Shown piece after piece: positions 36,375 through 45,285 of a DNA stretch of 64,000 bases. Below the pieces are notes generated by a model. The model was not told where the DNA came from. It searched no databases and worked only from the letters and a program-made list of their open reading frames with translations. Location of the stretch: positions 2,046,001 to 2,110,000 of the forward strand of contig NZ_CP113529.1 in NCBI RefSeq assembly GCF_026723865.1, read 5' to 3'. Source of the stretch: Mycobacterium sp. Aquia_216 (GTDB taxonomy: Bacteria > Actinomycetota > Actinomycetes > Mycobacteriales > Mycobacteriaceae). Position 1 is the stretch's first letter. Each line of letters opens with the position of its first letter. A program made the position numbers and the translations under genes.

Positions 36375-37499
36375 ATGGGCGACCGCGGCGTCGTGATCGT
36401 CGGTTCGGGACCGGCGGGAATCTCCGCGGCACTGAGCCTTAGCGAGCTGGGCGTCCCGTCGCTCGTCGTCGAGCGGGCCGGCGAAGTGGCCGCGGCGTGG
36501 CGCGGGCGGTACGACCGGCTCAAACTGAACACCGGCCGGCAGTTCTCGCATCTGCCCGGCCGGCGTTATCCCCATGGCACTCCCGTCTATCCGAGCCGCG
36601 ACCAAGTCGTCGACCACTTTGAGAGGCACGCTCGCGAGGAGGGGGTCGAGCTGCGGGTCAATACCGAGGTCAAGCGGATCGACCGGCTTCCGTCGGGATG
36701 GTCGGTGAACACATCCGACGGCGAGATCGAGGCTCGACACGTCGTCGTTGCCACCGGTTATCTGCACACACCGGTCATGCCGAACTGGCCGGGCAGCTTC
36801 GCCGGTGAGTTATCGCACTCGTGTGCCTACCGCAATCCTGGGCCCTACGCCGGCAAGCGAGTACTCGTCGTCGGGTCGGGGTCCTCGGGCATGGAAATCG
36901 CCCACGATCTGAGCGCGGGCGCTGCCGTCAAAGTTTGGCTATCGGTGCGCACACCGCCGAACATCATGCCCCGCAACGGTCCTGCCGGCCTTCCCAACGA
37001 CGTGCTCTCGATCCCGTTCTACCATCTGCCCGCACGGCTATCCGACCGGATTGCCACCGTCGCGCGCCTCAAGGCGTTCGGGGAAATCAGCGATTTCGGT
37101 CTGCCGGTGCCGACCGAAGGACCGTTCGCCAGAGCGCACCGGCTGCACGTCGCGCCGACGATCGTCGACCCCGAGGTGATCGACGCCATCCGCACGGGCG
37201 CGGTCGAGGTGGTGCCAGCGCTGAGCGCGTTCGACGGGAGCGACGTAGTTCTCGGCGACGGCAACAGAATCAACCCTGATGCCGTCATCGCGGCCACGGG
37301 TTACCGGACCGCGCTGGAGCCGTTGGTCGGACACCTGGGCGTGCTCGCCTCCAATGGCGTACCTGTTCATGCGGCGCCGGTGCCCGCCGCGGACGGACTG
37401 TACTTCCATGGGCTTTTGACCCGGCCCGCGTTGATCGGCTACGTGGCCAAACAGTCGCGGGCGCTGGCGAAGCGCATCGCCGGTGACGACCGGCGCTGA
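36375..37499 (+). CDS. FMO-like NAD(P)/FAD-dependent monooxygenase
   Basis: A 374-residue flavoprotein with an FAD motif GSGPAG (10-15), NADPH motif GSGSSG (167-172), ATGY (126-129) and a late AATGYRTALEPL. The layout matches single-component flavin monooxygenases of the YUCCA/FMO type; the FxGxxxHxxxW fingerprint of classical FMO/BVMO is only partly matched (SFAGELSHSCAY). It could oxygenate the substrate before CoA activation or after ring processing. Last gene of the operon, 24 bases after the ligase, with AAAGGA upstream of its ATG, convergent with an SDR gene four bases later. Confidence 0.85.
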   Translation: MGDRGVVIVGSGPAGISAALSLSELGVPSLVVERAGEVAAAWRGRYDRLKLNTGRQFSHLPGRRYPHGTPVYPSRDQVVDHFERHAREEGVELRVNTEVKRIDRLPSGWSVNTSDGEIEARHVVVATGYLHTPVMPNWPGSFAGELSHSCAYRNPGPYAGKRVLVVGSGSSGMEIAHDLSAGAAVKVWLSVRTPPNIMPRNGPAGLPNDVLSIPFYHLPARLSDRIATVARLKAFGEISDFGLPVPTEGPFARAHRLHVAPTIVDPEVIDAIRTGAVEVVPALSAFDGSDVVLGDGNRINPDAVIAATGYRTALEPLVGHLGVLASNGVPVHAAPVPAADGLYFHGLLTRPALIGYVAKQSRALAKRIAGDDRR

Positions 37500-37502
37500 C
37501 GC

Positions 37503-38330
37503 TCAGTCGAAGTTGGTGCCGCTCGTCAGCTGTTCCCATTTCGCGATTTCGCTCGCCCGGGCGTCCGCGGTGTAGCGGTACAGGGCCAGGGCGTCCGGCC
37601 CCAGCAGCAGGAACGCGGGCGGCTCGCTGGAGTCGACGGCGGTGACGATCGCCGCGCCGGCTTTGGCCGGATCGCCGGCCTGATTGCCGTGCATGGTGTC
37701 GTTTTCCTTGCGACGCTGTCCGGCCGTACCAGCGTAGTCGTCGATGACAGCGGCCGACTGGAGGAGCGAGCGTCCGGCGAAGTCGGTGCGAAACGCGCCC
37801 GGTTCGACGACCGTCACCGAGATGCCGAGCGGGGCCAGTTCTCCGCGAAGCGCGCCACTCATCCCCTCGAGCGCTGCCTTGGCGGCGGCGTAGTAGCCCG
37901 AGCCGACCGGCGTCACCTGCGCGCCGATCGAGGAGATGTTGACGATCGCGCCGCTGCGACGCGCCCGCATGCCGGGGAGGACGGCTTTGATCATGGCGAC
38001 GGCGCCAAAGAAATGGGTCTCGAACAGGGTGCGGACTGCGGCGTCGTCGCCTTCCTCGACCGCGGCGCGATAACCGTAACCGGCGTTGTTGACCAGCACA
38101 TCGACGCCGCCGAACCGCTCTTGGGCCCGCTGTACGGCCGAGCCGACCTGGTCGGGCTTGGTGACGTCCAGAGCGGCGGGCAGCACCCGATCGGGTGCGG
38201 TGCCGGCCAAATCCGCGACCTTTGCGACGTCGCGCGCGGTAACGACGACGTCGTGGCCGGCTTCGATGACGGCTTCGGCGAGCGCGCGGCCGAGTCCGGT
38301 TGAGCAGCCGGTGATGAGCCAGGTGGGCGT
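37503..38330 (-). CDS. SDR with a non-standard (ACG) start
   Basis: A 275-residue classical SDR. The N-terminus required by the family, (x)PTWLITGCSTGLGRALAEA, is encoded without interruption, but there is no ATG, GTG or TTG before it in frame until the previous stop. A good ribosome binding site (GGAAGAGGA) sits six bases before ACG at 38330-38328, exactly where homologs have ATG (M-P-T-W-L-I-T-G). So the start codon appears to have changed from ATG to ACG. The remainder is intact: NNAGYGY, NISSIG, YYAAAKAALEG (YxxxK). It may be poorly expressed, start at an internal TTG (38210, which would delete the cofactor site), or reflect a sequencing error. Confidence 0.8.
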   Translation of the reverse strand, partial: TPTWLITGCSTGLGRALAEAVIEAGHDVVVTARDVAKVADLAGTAPDRVLPAALDVTKPDQVGSAVQRAQERFGGVDVLVNNAGYGYRAAVEEGDDAAVRTLFETHFFGAVAMIKAVLPGMRARRSGAIVNISSIGAQVTPVGSGYYAAAKAALEGMSGALRGELAPLGISVTVVEPGAFRTDFAGRSLLQSAAVIDDYAGTAGQRRKENDTMHGNQAGDPAKAGAAIVTAVDSSEPPAFLLLGPDALALYRYTADARASEIAKWEQLTSGTNFD

Positions 38331-38382
38331 GGGCGGTCCTCTTCCAGTCGTGGCGCAATCAGCACCCGGAATTGTTTCTAGC

Positions 38383-39261
38383 TCAGTCGGTCAACGCGCG
38401 GCCCACAATCAACGGATCCGGCTCACCCACCACCTCATGGTCCTTGTCGTCGTAGTCCGATTTGGCGAGGACGAAGCGCATCGCGTTGATACGAGCCCGC
38501 TTTTTGTCATTGCTGCGCACCACGATCCACGGCGCGATATCGGTATCGGTCGCTTTGAACATTTCTTCCTTCGCCGCGGTGTAGTCCTCCCACCGATCTA
38601 TCGACTCCATGTCCATCGGTGAAAACTTCCAGTTCCGGACGGGATCGACCAGCCGAATGGCGAAGCGGGTGCGCTGTTCGGCGGGAGAAACGGAGAACCA
38701 CAGTTTGGTCAGGCTGATCCCGTTGGCGACCAACATCCCTTCGAAAAGCGGTGCCTGCTGGATGAATTCGGAGTATTCATCGGGTGAACAGAAACCCATT
38801 ACCCTTTCGACACCGGCCCTGTTGTACCACGACCGATCGAACAGCACCATCTCCCCGCCGGATGGCAGGTGCTTGATATAGCGCTGGAAATACCACTGCG
38901 TCTGCTCGCGCTCAGTCGGCTTTTCGAGCGCCACGACCCGCGCGCCACGCGGATTGAGGTGTTCCATGAATCGCTGAATGGTGCCGCCCTTGCCGGCCGC
39001 GTCACGACCTTCGAACAGGATCAAATGCCTTGTCCCGGTGCGCTTGCTGTGGTTTTGAAGCTTCAGCAGCTCGATTTGCAGTCGCCGCTTCAAGTGCTCG
39101 TATTCGTCGCGCGGCATCCGGTGCTCATAGGGATATCGCTCGCGCCACGTCTGGACGTGATTGCCCTCCCGGTCGAGCAAGATCGGGTCGTCGTCATCGT
39201 CGTCGATGACGGTGTAGCCATGTTCGGGAGTCGACAGGGCTTCGAGATCTATCTCTTCCAT
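38383..39261 (-). CDS. ppk2: Polyphosphate kinase 2
   Basis: A 292-residue PPK2, about the length of M. tuberculosis PPK2 (Rv3232c). Walker A is FEGRDAAGKGGTIQRF (83-98) and the later RSWYNRAGVERVMGF carries the Walker-B-side Asp/Arg; the lid residues RWEDYTAAKEEM follow. It transfers phosphate between polyphosphate and nucleoside diphosphates, mainly making GTP/ATP. An unusual run of six Asp residues lies near residue 20-25, before the catalytic core. ATG 39261 is used; an upstream GTG would add eleven residues without support. Confidence 0.93.
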   Translation of the reverse strand: MEEIDLEALSTPEHGYTVIDDDDDDPILLDREGNHVQTWRERYPYEHRMPRDEYEHLKRRLQIELLKLQNHSKRTGTRHLILFEGRDAAGKGGTIQRFMEHLNPRGARVVALEKPTEREQTQWYFQRYIKHLPSGGEMVLFDRSWYNRAGVERVMGFCSPDEYSEFIQQAPLFEGMLVANGISLTKLWFSVSPAEQRTRFAIRLVDPVRNWKFSPMDMESIDRWEDYTAAKEEMFKATDTDIAPWIVVRSNDKKRARINAMRFVLAKSDYDDKDHEVVGEPDPLIVGRALTD

Positions 39262-39398
39262 AATTCCGACGTTATCCCCGTCCACGCCGGACACGCAGAC
39301 GGGGCCATCACGGTTGGCGACGATGCCCTACGCGATACCGGGGCGGTTCGGGAGTTGAGCGCACAAGAACGGCTCAGCATGAGGATGCTTCCATCGAT

Positions 39399-39745
39399 CG
39401 ACACTCACCTTGCCCGCGTGCACGCAGATGCCGGTCATCTTGACGCAGCGATGGGGTTGTGCCGCAATGGGTTCGATGACTCGTACGCGACCTCGGGGCA
39501 TGTCGGCCGAGGTGTTGGGGGAGCTTTTGCTGCGCACGCGGCGAGGCTGAAGGTCTCGATGGGGTTGGCGCGCCATCGATAGGCTGACCGCGGTGCCCAC
39601 CGATCCGGGCTACGTGTTCAATGAGCTTTCGGTGCTGCGGTTGCGCGCGCTGTTGGCGCGCGCCGGGGGCGACGAGGCCGGCTACCGCGCGTACGCGAAA
39701 GACCTTGGCGAACTGGCTCATTCCATCGACTTCGAGAACGTATGC
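39399..39745 (+). pseudogene. C-terminal remnant of an adenylate cyclase/ATPase-type regulator
   Basis: Pieces of the helical-repeat end of mycobacterial cyclase-AAA-LuxR-type giant proteins lie in successive frames: GHLDAAMGLCRNGFDDSY (about 39430-39485), MSAEVLGELLLRTRRG (about 39500-39547, then a stop), and AIDRLTAVPTDPGYVFNELS continuing SVLRLRALLARAGGDEAGYR (about 39572-39690). The last corresponds to the conserved (A)IDRL...P.D.G......LLRLRALLARARGD..AYR motif near the end of those proteins. The rest of the gene, including any cyclase domain, is absent. Confidence 0.65.
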
Positions 39746-39778
39746 CGGCGGCCGCCGCGATGTCATGAAGCCGTGTCA

Positions 39779-41299
39779 CTACCCCGTAGAAGCGCAACGC
39801 TCCAGGCGGAAGGTGCGCATGAAGCCGCCCGGTTGCGTCGTGAGGGTCACTTCCACCGCACCGCTGGGCGCGACGACGTAGCACTCTTCGACGTCGGGCC
39901 CGTCCGTCCACCTACCGACCGCCTGGCGCCCGAGGTCGTCGCGGTCGTGGAGGGCGGGGTCGAAAGGGAAAAGGACCGGATCGTACGGGGTCACGTCGCC
40001 GTCGGGGCGGCCATTGACCAGGCGGCTGCACTCCACGAAGCGGAAATGCCCGATGTTGTGCGCGGCTCGGTAGGTCCGCTTGACGATGAGTGGGGCATCC
40101 TGATCGGCGGGCAGCGAGACGTCTTTGCGCACGATCGGATCGAAGACGACGCCGGCACCGGCCTCGGCCTCGCGAAAGACGCCGAAGTGTCGCGAAAAGC
40201 GTTCGGATAAGGCGAAACCGGCCTCTTTGTCGAGGAAGGCGGCCAGACCAATGGCCGTGGCCGCGAAGGGGTGCGGCGAGCGTTTCACACGCTTCTCGCC
40301 GAAGGTGGTGCGCAGCATCCGGGAGATGAGGGGAAAGCCGCCCGCCCCGCCCACCACGTAAATACCCGCGACCTCCGACCACGCCACGTCCCTGTCACCG
40401 TCGTGCAGGATGCGGTTGAGCAGGTCGATCGTCGGTGTGACCAGTGGCGTACATGCCGAGTAGACGTCGTCGACGGCGCACGAAAACGGTGGCTGATCGA
40501 CCTTGTCGTCGATCCCCGTCAGGTCCACCAGGAAGCGGCGCGTCTGTGGCCCGACGGCCTCCTTGCGAACCGCGCACTCCTCCCGAAGAACGTCGAGCGC
40601 GGCGGCATCCACGCCGCGCAGGTTCGCGCCGTCCAGCACAAGTCGCAGAATCGCCTCGTCGAAATCGTCACCGCCCAGACGCTGGATGCCTTCGCTGATC
40701 ACGACTTCGTTCGAATGGCCGGTCATCTTGAGCAGCGACGCGTCGAAGGTGCCGCCGCCGAGGTCGTAGATGAGGACGTATTCACGTTTGGCGGTGATGG
40801 TGGAGCGGTATCGATGGGCGTATTCGAGGCTCGCGGCGGAAGGCTCGTTGAGCAACGCGACGACGTGAAAGCCCGCTGCCACGAAGGCATCCAGCGTCAG
40901 CAGGCGCTGGGCGCTGGAGGCGTTGGCGGGAACGCTGATGGCCGCCTCGACGGTGTCGCTCGCAGTCAGGCAGCCGTTCGAGCGCTGCAGAAGGTCGCTC
41001 TTCAGCTGGGCCAGGAAGCCGGTGAGAAGGTCGGTCAGCCGGTAGCTGCGACCCGCCAGCGTCACCTCGGTCTGTGGCCCGGCGTCGTTGAGCAGACGTT
41101 TGATCGATCGAAGCACCGACCATTGGCGATCGTGGCGGAGCGCGGCCGCGTCCACGCCGAATCGCAGCTCCCCGGCCGCATTGGCGGCGATGAGCGAAGG
41201 CCAGGCATCGACGCCGTCGAACGAGACGACCGGGTAGTTACCCCGGTCGACGAGCGCGACGACAGTGTGGGTGGTGCCGAAGTCGATACCGACTCTCAT
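39779..41299 (-). CDS. Hsp70-family chaperone-like protein
   Basis: A 506-residue protein with the Hsp70/actin ATPase fold: MRVGIDFGTTHTVVALVD (phosphate 1), LLNEPSAASLEYAHRY, VLIYDLGGGTFDASLL (phosphate 2) and IYVVGGAGGFPLISRML (adenosine). After residue ~370 the sequence does not match the DnaK substrate-binding beta-domain; instead about 130 residues of different character follow (ending LTTQPGGFMRTFRLERCAS). So it is a non-canonical Hsp70, close in plan to stand-alone Hsp70-like proteins of actinobacteria, without dnaJ or grpE nearby. ATG 41299 gives the conserved start; a TTG three codons earlier is possible. Confidence 0.87.
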   Translation of the reverse strand: MRVGIDFGTTHTVVALVDRGNYPVVSFDGVDAWPSLIAANAAGELRFGVDAAALRHDRQWSVLRSIKRLLNDAGPQTEVTLAGRSYRLTDLLTGFLAQLKSDLLQRSNGCLTASDTVEAAISVPANASSAQRLLTLDAFVAAGFHVVALLNEPSAASLEYAHRYRSTITAKREYVLIYDLGGGTFDASLLKMTGHSNEVVISEGIQRLGGDDFDEAILRLVLDGANLRGVDAAALDVLREECAVRKEAVGPQTRRFLVDLTGIDDKVDQPPFSCAVDDVYSACTPLVTPTIDLLNRILHDGDRDVAWSEVAGIYVVGGAGGFPLISRMLRTTFGEKRVKRSPHPFAATAIGLAAFLDKEAGFALSERFSRHFGVFREAEAGAGVVFDPIVRKDVSLPADQDAPLIVKRTYRAAHNIGHFRFVECSRLVNGRPDGDVTPYDPVLFPFDPALHDRDDLGRQAVGRWTDGPDVEECYVVAPSGAVEVTLTTQPGGFMRTFRLERCASTG

Positions 41300-41338
41300 T
41301 CCGCACAATCTTAGGGCGGTGCAGCGATCTTCGGGGCT

Positions 41339-43600
41339 TTAGATTTGTCCGGCGTGGCGCCCGCTCGACATCGATGCCGGCGGCGCATCCCATTGCCGTT
41401 GCACTTCCCGTTCCGCGGCGGTCGGAATCAGGCCGGAGGGCGCGAATATTTTTGACGGTATCGGGTCATCCTCGGTCAGCGGCCGGCCACCACCACGAAT
41501 TACCTTGAGCGTCACGACAATTCCGGCGACCAATACGATGACCACCACGATCGCGAAAAGAATCGACAGGGTGCCCTGGATGAAGGTATTCCTGATGACG
41601 TCGTCGAGCTGATGGACATTCTTGGCCGAGCCGAAGGCGGTCTTGCCCGCGTCCCTGGCGGCCGAATACTGGGAGTGTTGTGACCAGTAGCCGATCGCTG
41701 GATCGGCGGAGAAGATCTTCTGCCACGATGCGGTCAGCGTGACCGTCAAGTCCCACAGCAGCGGGGCGCCCGGAATCCACGCCCACATCAGCAGGCCCTT
41801 CTTGACGACGATCACGGTGATGACGGTCAGTGCGATCGCCGCGAGCAACTGGTTGGCGATACCGAACAGCGGGAACAGCGTGTTGATGCCGCCGAGCGGA
41901 TCGGTCACACCCATCAGCAGGATGCCGCCCCACGCCGCGGTCACAGCCAGGCTGCAGCCCCATACCCCCGGGCGCCAGCTCGGATTCTGCAGCTTCGCCA
42001 GCGGACCGCCCAGGTTGCCGAGTGCGTCCGACATCATGAAACGCGCGACCCGGGTGCCCGCGTCGACGGCGGTCAGGATGAACAGCGCCTCGAACATGAT
42101 CGCGAAGTGGTACCAGAACGACTTGAGACCCGCGCCGCCGAACACCCGGTACAGGATCTCCGACATGCCGACCGCCAGTGTCGGTGCTCCGCCGGTGCGC
42201 GACACGATCGACTTCTCACCGACGCCGGCGGCGGCTTGAGTGAGCTGGTCCGCGGTCGCCGGAGCACCCGACAAGTGGAGTCCATTGACGTAGTGCGCTG
42301 CCGTGGCCGCGGTGCCGCCGGTCTGTGCGGCCGGCGCGTTGAGGGCGAAGTACACGTGCTGGTCGAGGATCGACGCGCTGATCAGCGCCATGACGGCGAC
42401 GAACGACTCGGTCAGCATGCCGCCGTAGCCGATGAAGCGCATCTGGCCTTCCTTCTCCAGCAGCTTGGGTGTCGTCCCCGAGGAGATCAGCGCGTGAAAT
42501 CCGGACAGCGCGCCGCACGCGATCGTGATGAACAGGAACGGGAACAGCGAGCCGGGAAACACCGGGCCGTCGCCGCTGGATGCGAACCGCGAGACCGCCG
42601 GTGCCTGCATGAGCGGGTGCGCGATAAAGATGCCTACGGCCAGCAAGGCGATCGCGCCGACCTTCATGAACGTCGACAAGTAGTCGCGCGGCGCGAGCAG
42701 TAACCACACCGGCAGCACAGAGGCCACGAAGCCATAGATGATGATCAACCAGGAGACTGTGACCGCGGACAGGGTAAACCACGATGCGCCCCAAGAGGTT
42801 TCGCTGACCCAGCTACCGGATGCGACGGCGGCGATTAGCAGCGCGAAGCCGATCAGTGATACCTCCCCCACCCGCCCCGGTCGCAGGAACCGCAGGTAGC
42901 AGCCCATGAAGATCGCGATCGGGATGGTCATCGCGATGGAGAACACGCCCCACGGGCTTTGGGCCAGACCACGCACCACCACCAGCGCCAACACCGCGAT
43001 GATGATCACCATGATCGCCAGGACGCCGACGATCGCGGCGGCACCGCTGGTCGCGCCGAGCTCGTCGCGCGCCATTTGGCCCAGGGACCGTCCCCGGCGC
43101 CGGGTCGAAAGCCAGAGCACCAGGTAGTCCTGCACGGCGCCGGCGAATACCGCGCCGAGGACGATCCAGATACTGCAGGGCAGGTAGCCCATCTGGGTGG
43201 CCAGCACCGGACCCACGAGCGGCCCCGCCCCGGCGATCGCGGCGAAGTGGTGACCGAACAGAACCCGCCGATCGGTCGGCACGTAGTCGGAGCCGTCGTC
43301 GAAAACTTCGGCGGGGGTGGCGTGGTCGTCACGCGGGCGGACGACCTTCATTTCGATCAACCGGGCATAGAACCGGAATCCGATGATGTACGTGCAGATC
43401 GCCGCGACCACGATCCAGACCGCGTTCACCGCCTCGCCGCGAACGAACGCGATGATCGCCCAGGCGATGGCACCGACCACCGCGATGATCCCGAAGACGA
43501 TCTTGTGCCGGGGGCTGATGGGGGAGCGGTCGACGATTGCAACGGGTGGCAAGTCGTCGTCGGTGCGGATGTAGCTGACATCTTTGTCGTGCACAGTCAC
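41339..43600 (-). CDS. cstA: Carbon starvation protein A (CstA), peptide/pyruvate transporter
   Basis: A 753-residue polytopic membrane protein with the full CstA plan: GHHFAAIAGAGPLVGPVLAT near residue 117, SIWIVLGAVFAGAVQDYLVL, and FVAVMALISAS with a late GGINTLFPLFGIANQLLAAI. Some 16-18 membrane helices are apparent. CstA proteins import pyruvate or peptides on nutrient limitation. The GTG at 43600 has AGGG seven bases upstream; TTG at 43606 is the alternative. The position next to ligB matches M. tuberculosis Rv3063/Rv3062. Confidence 0.95.
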   Translation of the reverse strand: MTVHDKDVSYIRTDDDLPPVAIVDRSPISPRHKIVFGIIAVVGAIAWAIIAFVRGEAVNAVWIVVAAICTYIIGFRFYARLIEMKVVRPRDDHATPAEVFDDGSDYVPTDRRVLFGHHFAAIAGAGPLVGPVLATQMGYLPCSIWIVLGAVFAGAVQDYLVLWLSTRRRGRSLGQMARDELGATSGAAAIVGVLAIMVIIIAVLALVVVRGLAQSPWGVFSIAMTIPIAIFMGCYLRFLRPGRVGEVSLIGFALLIAAVASGSWVSETSWGASWFTLSAVTVSWLIIIYGFVASVLPVWLLLAPRDYLSTFMKVGAIALLAVGIFIAHPLMQAPAVSRFASSGDGPVFPGSLFPFLFITIACGALSGFHALISSGTTPKLLEKEGQMRFIGYGGMLTESFVAVMALISASILDQHVYFALNAPAAQTGGTAATAAHYVNGLHLSGAPATADQLTQAAAGVGEKSIVSRTGGAPTLAVGMSEILYRVFGGAGLKSFWYHFAIMFEALFILTAVDAGTRVARFMMSDALGNLGGPLAKLQNPSWRPGVWGCSLAVTAAWGGILLMGVTDPLGGINTLFPLFGIANQLLAAIALTVITVIVVKKGLLMWAWIPGAPLLWDLTVTLTASWQKIFSADPAIGYWSQHSQYSAARDAGKTAFGSAKNVHQLDDVIRNTFIQGTLSILFAIVVVIVLVAGIVVTLKVIRGGGRPLTEDDPIPSKIFAPSGLIPTAAEREVQRQWDAPPASMSSGRHAGQI

Positions 43601-43643
43601 GGTCAAACCCTACGACGACGAGGAGAGCGTCGCCTGGGGAGAA

Positions 43644-45173
43644 TCAGTACAGCGCACGAACGTTGTCGATGGTATCGGCTTCGGCCGGGCTCTTGTCGTC
43701 GCGGTAGCGCACCACCCGGGCAAACCGCAGTGCCAGCCCGCCCGGGTAGCGCGTCGATTTCTGCACGCCGTCGAGCGCAACTTCGACGACCTGCTCGGGG
43801 CGCAGTTGCACGACGTAACCGTCCGTGCCACCGACGGCGAGCTCAGTGAACCGCGCCGTCTGCCAGTCCAGCATGGCATCGGTCATGCCCTTGAAAGTCT
43901 TTCCCACCATGATGAATTCGCCGGTTGTCGAATCGCGCGCGCCCAGATGGATATTGGACAGTTTGCCGCTTCGCCGTCCCGAGCCCCATTCGACGGCGAG
44001 CACCACCAGGTCGAGCGTGTGGACGGGCTTGACCTTGAGCCAGCCCGCGCCGCGCCGTCCGGCCAGGTAGGGTGCGCCCGGCGCCTTTGCCATCACGCCT
44101 TCGTGGCCGGCGGCCAGCGTCGCCTCCAGGAAGGCTGCGGCGGCGTCCGGGTCCGAGGTGGCCAGCCGGTCGACGCGGTGCCGGGGCGGTACCAGCGCGT
44201 CCAGGGCGGCCAGCCGCTCGGTGGTCGGTGCGTCGAGCAGATCGACGCCGTCGCAGTGCAGGATGTCGAAGAAGAAAACCGAAAGCGGTTGCGCCGCTTG
44301 GGCTGCAGCCACGTCGACCGACCGCCCGAACCGGGAGGCGGTGACCTGGAAGCGGTGTGGCCGGTTGTCGGGCCGCAACGCGATCGCTTCGCCGTCGGCG
44401 ATGAGGTCGGTGACGGGCAGCGCCAGCGTTGCCGCCACGACCTCAGGCAGTCGGGCCGTGATGTCGTCGAGGCTACGGGTGTAGACCGTGACCGTGTCGC
44501 CGGCGCGGTGAATCTGCACTCGTGCGCCATCCAGCTTTGCCTCGAAGATCGTTGTGCCGCCGTGACGTTCGAGTGCATCGGCCACACTGGAGGCGGTCTG
44601 CGCCAGCATCGGCCCGACCGGTTGGCCGACTTTCAGCGTGAATGCCTGCAGCGCCACTGCTCCACCGGACAGGGCGGCCGCCGCCACCGCGGGCAGCTCT
44701 CCGCCCAGCATCGCCGCACGCTGCACCGCGGCGGCCGGGATATCGGCGGCCTTGGCTACCGCGTCGGCCATGATCCCGACGAGTGCACCCTGGCGTAGTT
44801 CGCCGCTGAGCAGGCGCACCAGAAACGTCTGCTCGGATTCGGTCGCGGCAGCCAGCAGCGTCGTGAGGAGTTCGGCCCGGCGCACCTGCGATCCCTTGCC
44901 CGAGACGGCGCCGATCGCGGTGAAGGTGGTGTGCACGCCGCTGACGGTGAGCTCCGGCTGGGCCGCCGCCGGCGGTCGCGACCGCAACGACGCCCAGCCC
45001 ACGCCGATCTGACGCTGCGGCAACTCGCCGGAGAGCCACGACACGACGATCGTGATCAGTTCGGGGTCGGCTGCGGCCCGGGTCAGCAGGTCGGCGATGC
45101 GCGCGACCTTGGTCAGCCGTGACGACGTGGCGCCGACGTCAGCCGATGTGGCTACCACCTCGAGAAGGAGCAC
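43644..45173 (-). CDS. ligB: ATP-dependent DNA ligase LigB
   Basis: A 509-residue ATP-dependent ligase. The adenylation motif [13 protein letters not shown] places the active-site lysine at residue 213; later motifs [23 protein letters not shown] and GWLKVKP follow. The GTG at 45173 is chosen because it aligns exactly with the known M. tuberculosis LigB start (MLLHDV against VLLLEV), although the frame is open ten codons further. It seals nicks using ATP and is non-essential in mycobacteria, which depend on NAD-dependent LigA. Same strand as cstA. Confidence 0.95.
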   Translation of the reverse strand: MLLLEVVATSADVGATSSRLTKVARIADLLTRAAADPELITIVVSWLSGELPQRQIGVGWASLRSRPPAAAQPELTVSGVHTTFTAIGAVSGKGSQVRRAELLTTLLAAATESEQTFLVRLLSGELRQGALVGIMADAVAKAADIPAAAVQRAAMLGGELPAVAAAALSGGAVALQAFTLKVGQPVGPMLAQTASSVADALERHGGTTIFEAKLDGARVQIHRAGDTVTVYTRSLDDITARLPEVVAATLALPVTDLIADGEAIALRPDNRPHRFQVTASRFGRSVDVAAAQAAQPLSVFFFDILHCDGVDLLDAPTTERLAALDALVPPRHRVDRLATSDPDAAAAFLEATLAAGHEGVMAKAPGAPYLAGRRGAGWLKVKPVHTLDLVVLAVEWGSGRRSGKLSNIHLGARDSTTGEFIMVGKTFKGMTDAMLDWQTARFTELAVGGTDGYVVQLRPEQVVEVALDGVQKSTRYPGGLALRFARVVRYRDDKSPAEADTIDNVRALY

Positions 45174-45234
45174 GATCGCCAGCTTGGCATGGCTCGGTGA
45201 CAACGCTGCAGAGCGGACACGCTAGCGTTCCTAC

Positions 45235-45244
45235 GTAACGTTAC
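45235..45244. promoter_or_regulatory. Palindrome between ligB and SDR
   Basis: GTAACGTTAC, a perfect ten-base palindrome 41 bases before the SDR start and in the divergent ligB promoter region. Possible operator; no cognate regulator is evident. Confidence 0.35.
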
Positions 45245-45285
45245 AGATTGCGCAGGATCTGACAACCCAAAAAGGAGACGTCCGG

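Noticed and set aside
37991..38365. Alternative frame that starts with ATG before the SDR and could suggest a frameshifted gene
   Set aside because: The SDR frame itself is continuous through TWLITGCSTG; the other frame codes no recognisable protein, so a start-codon change is the simpler explanation.
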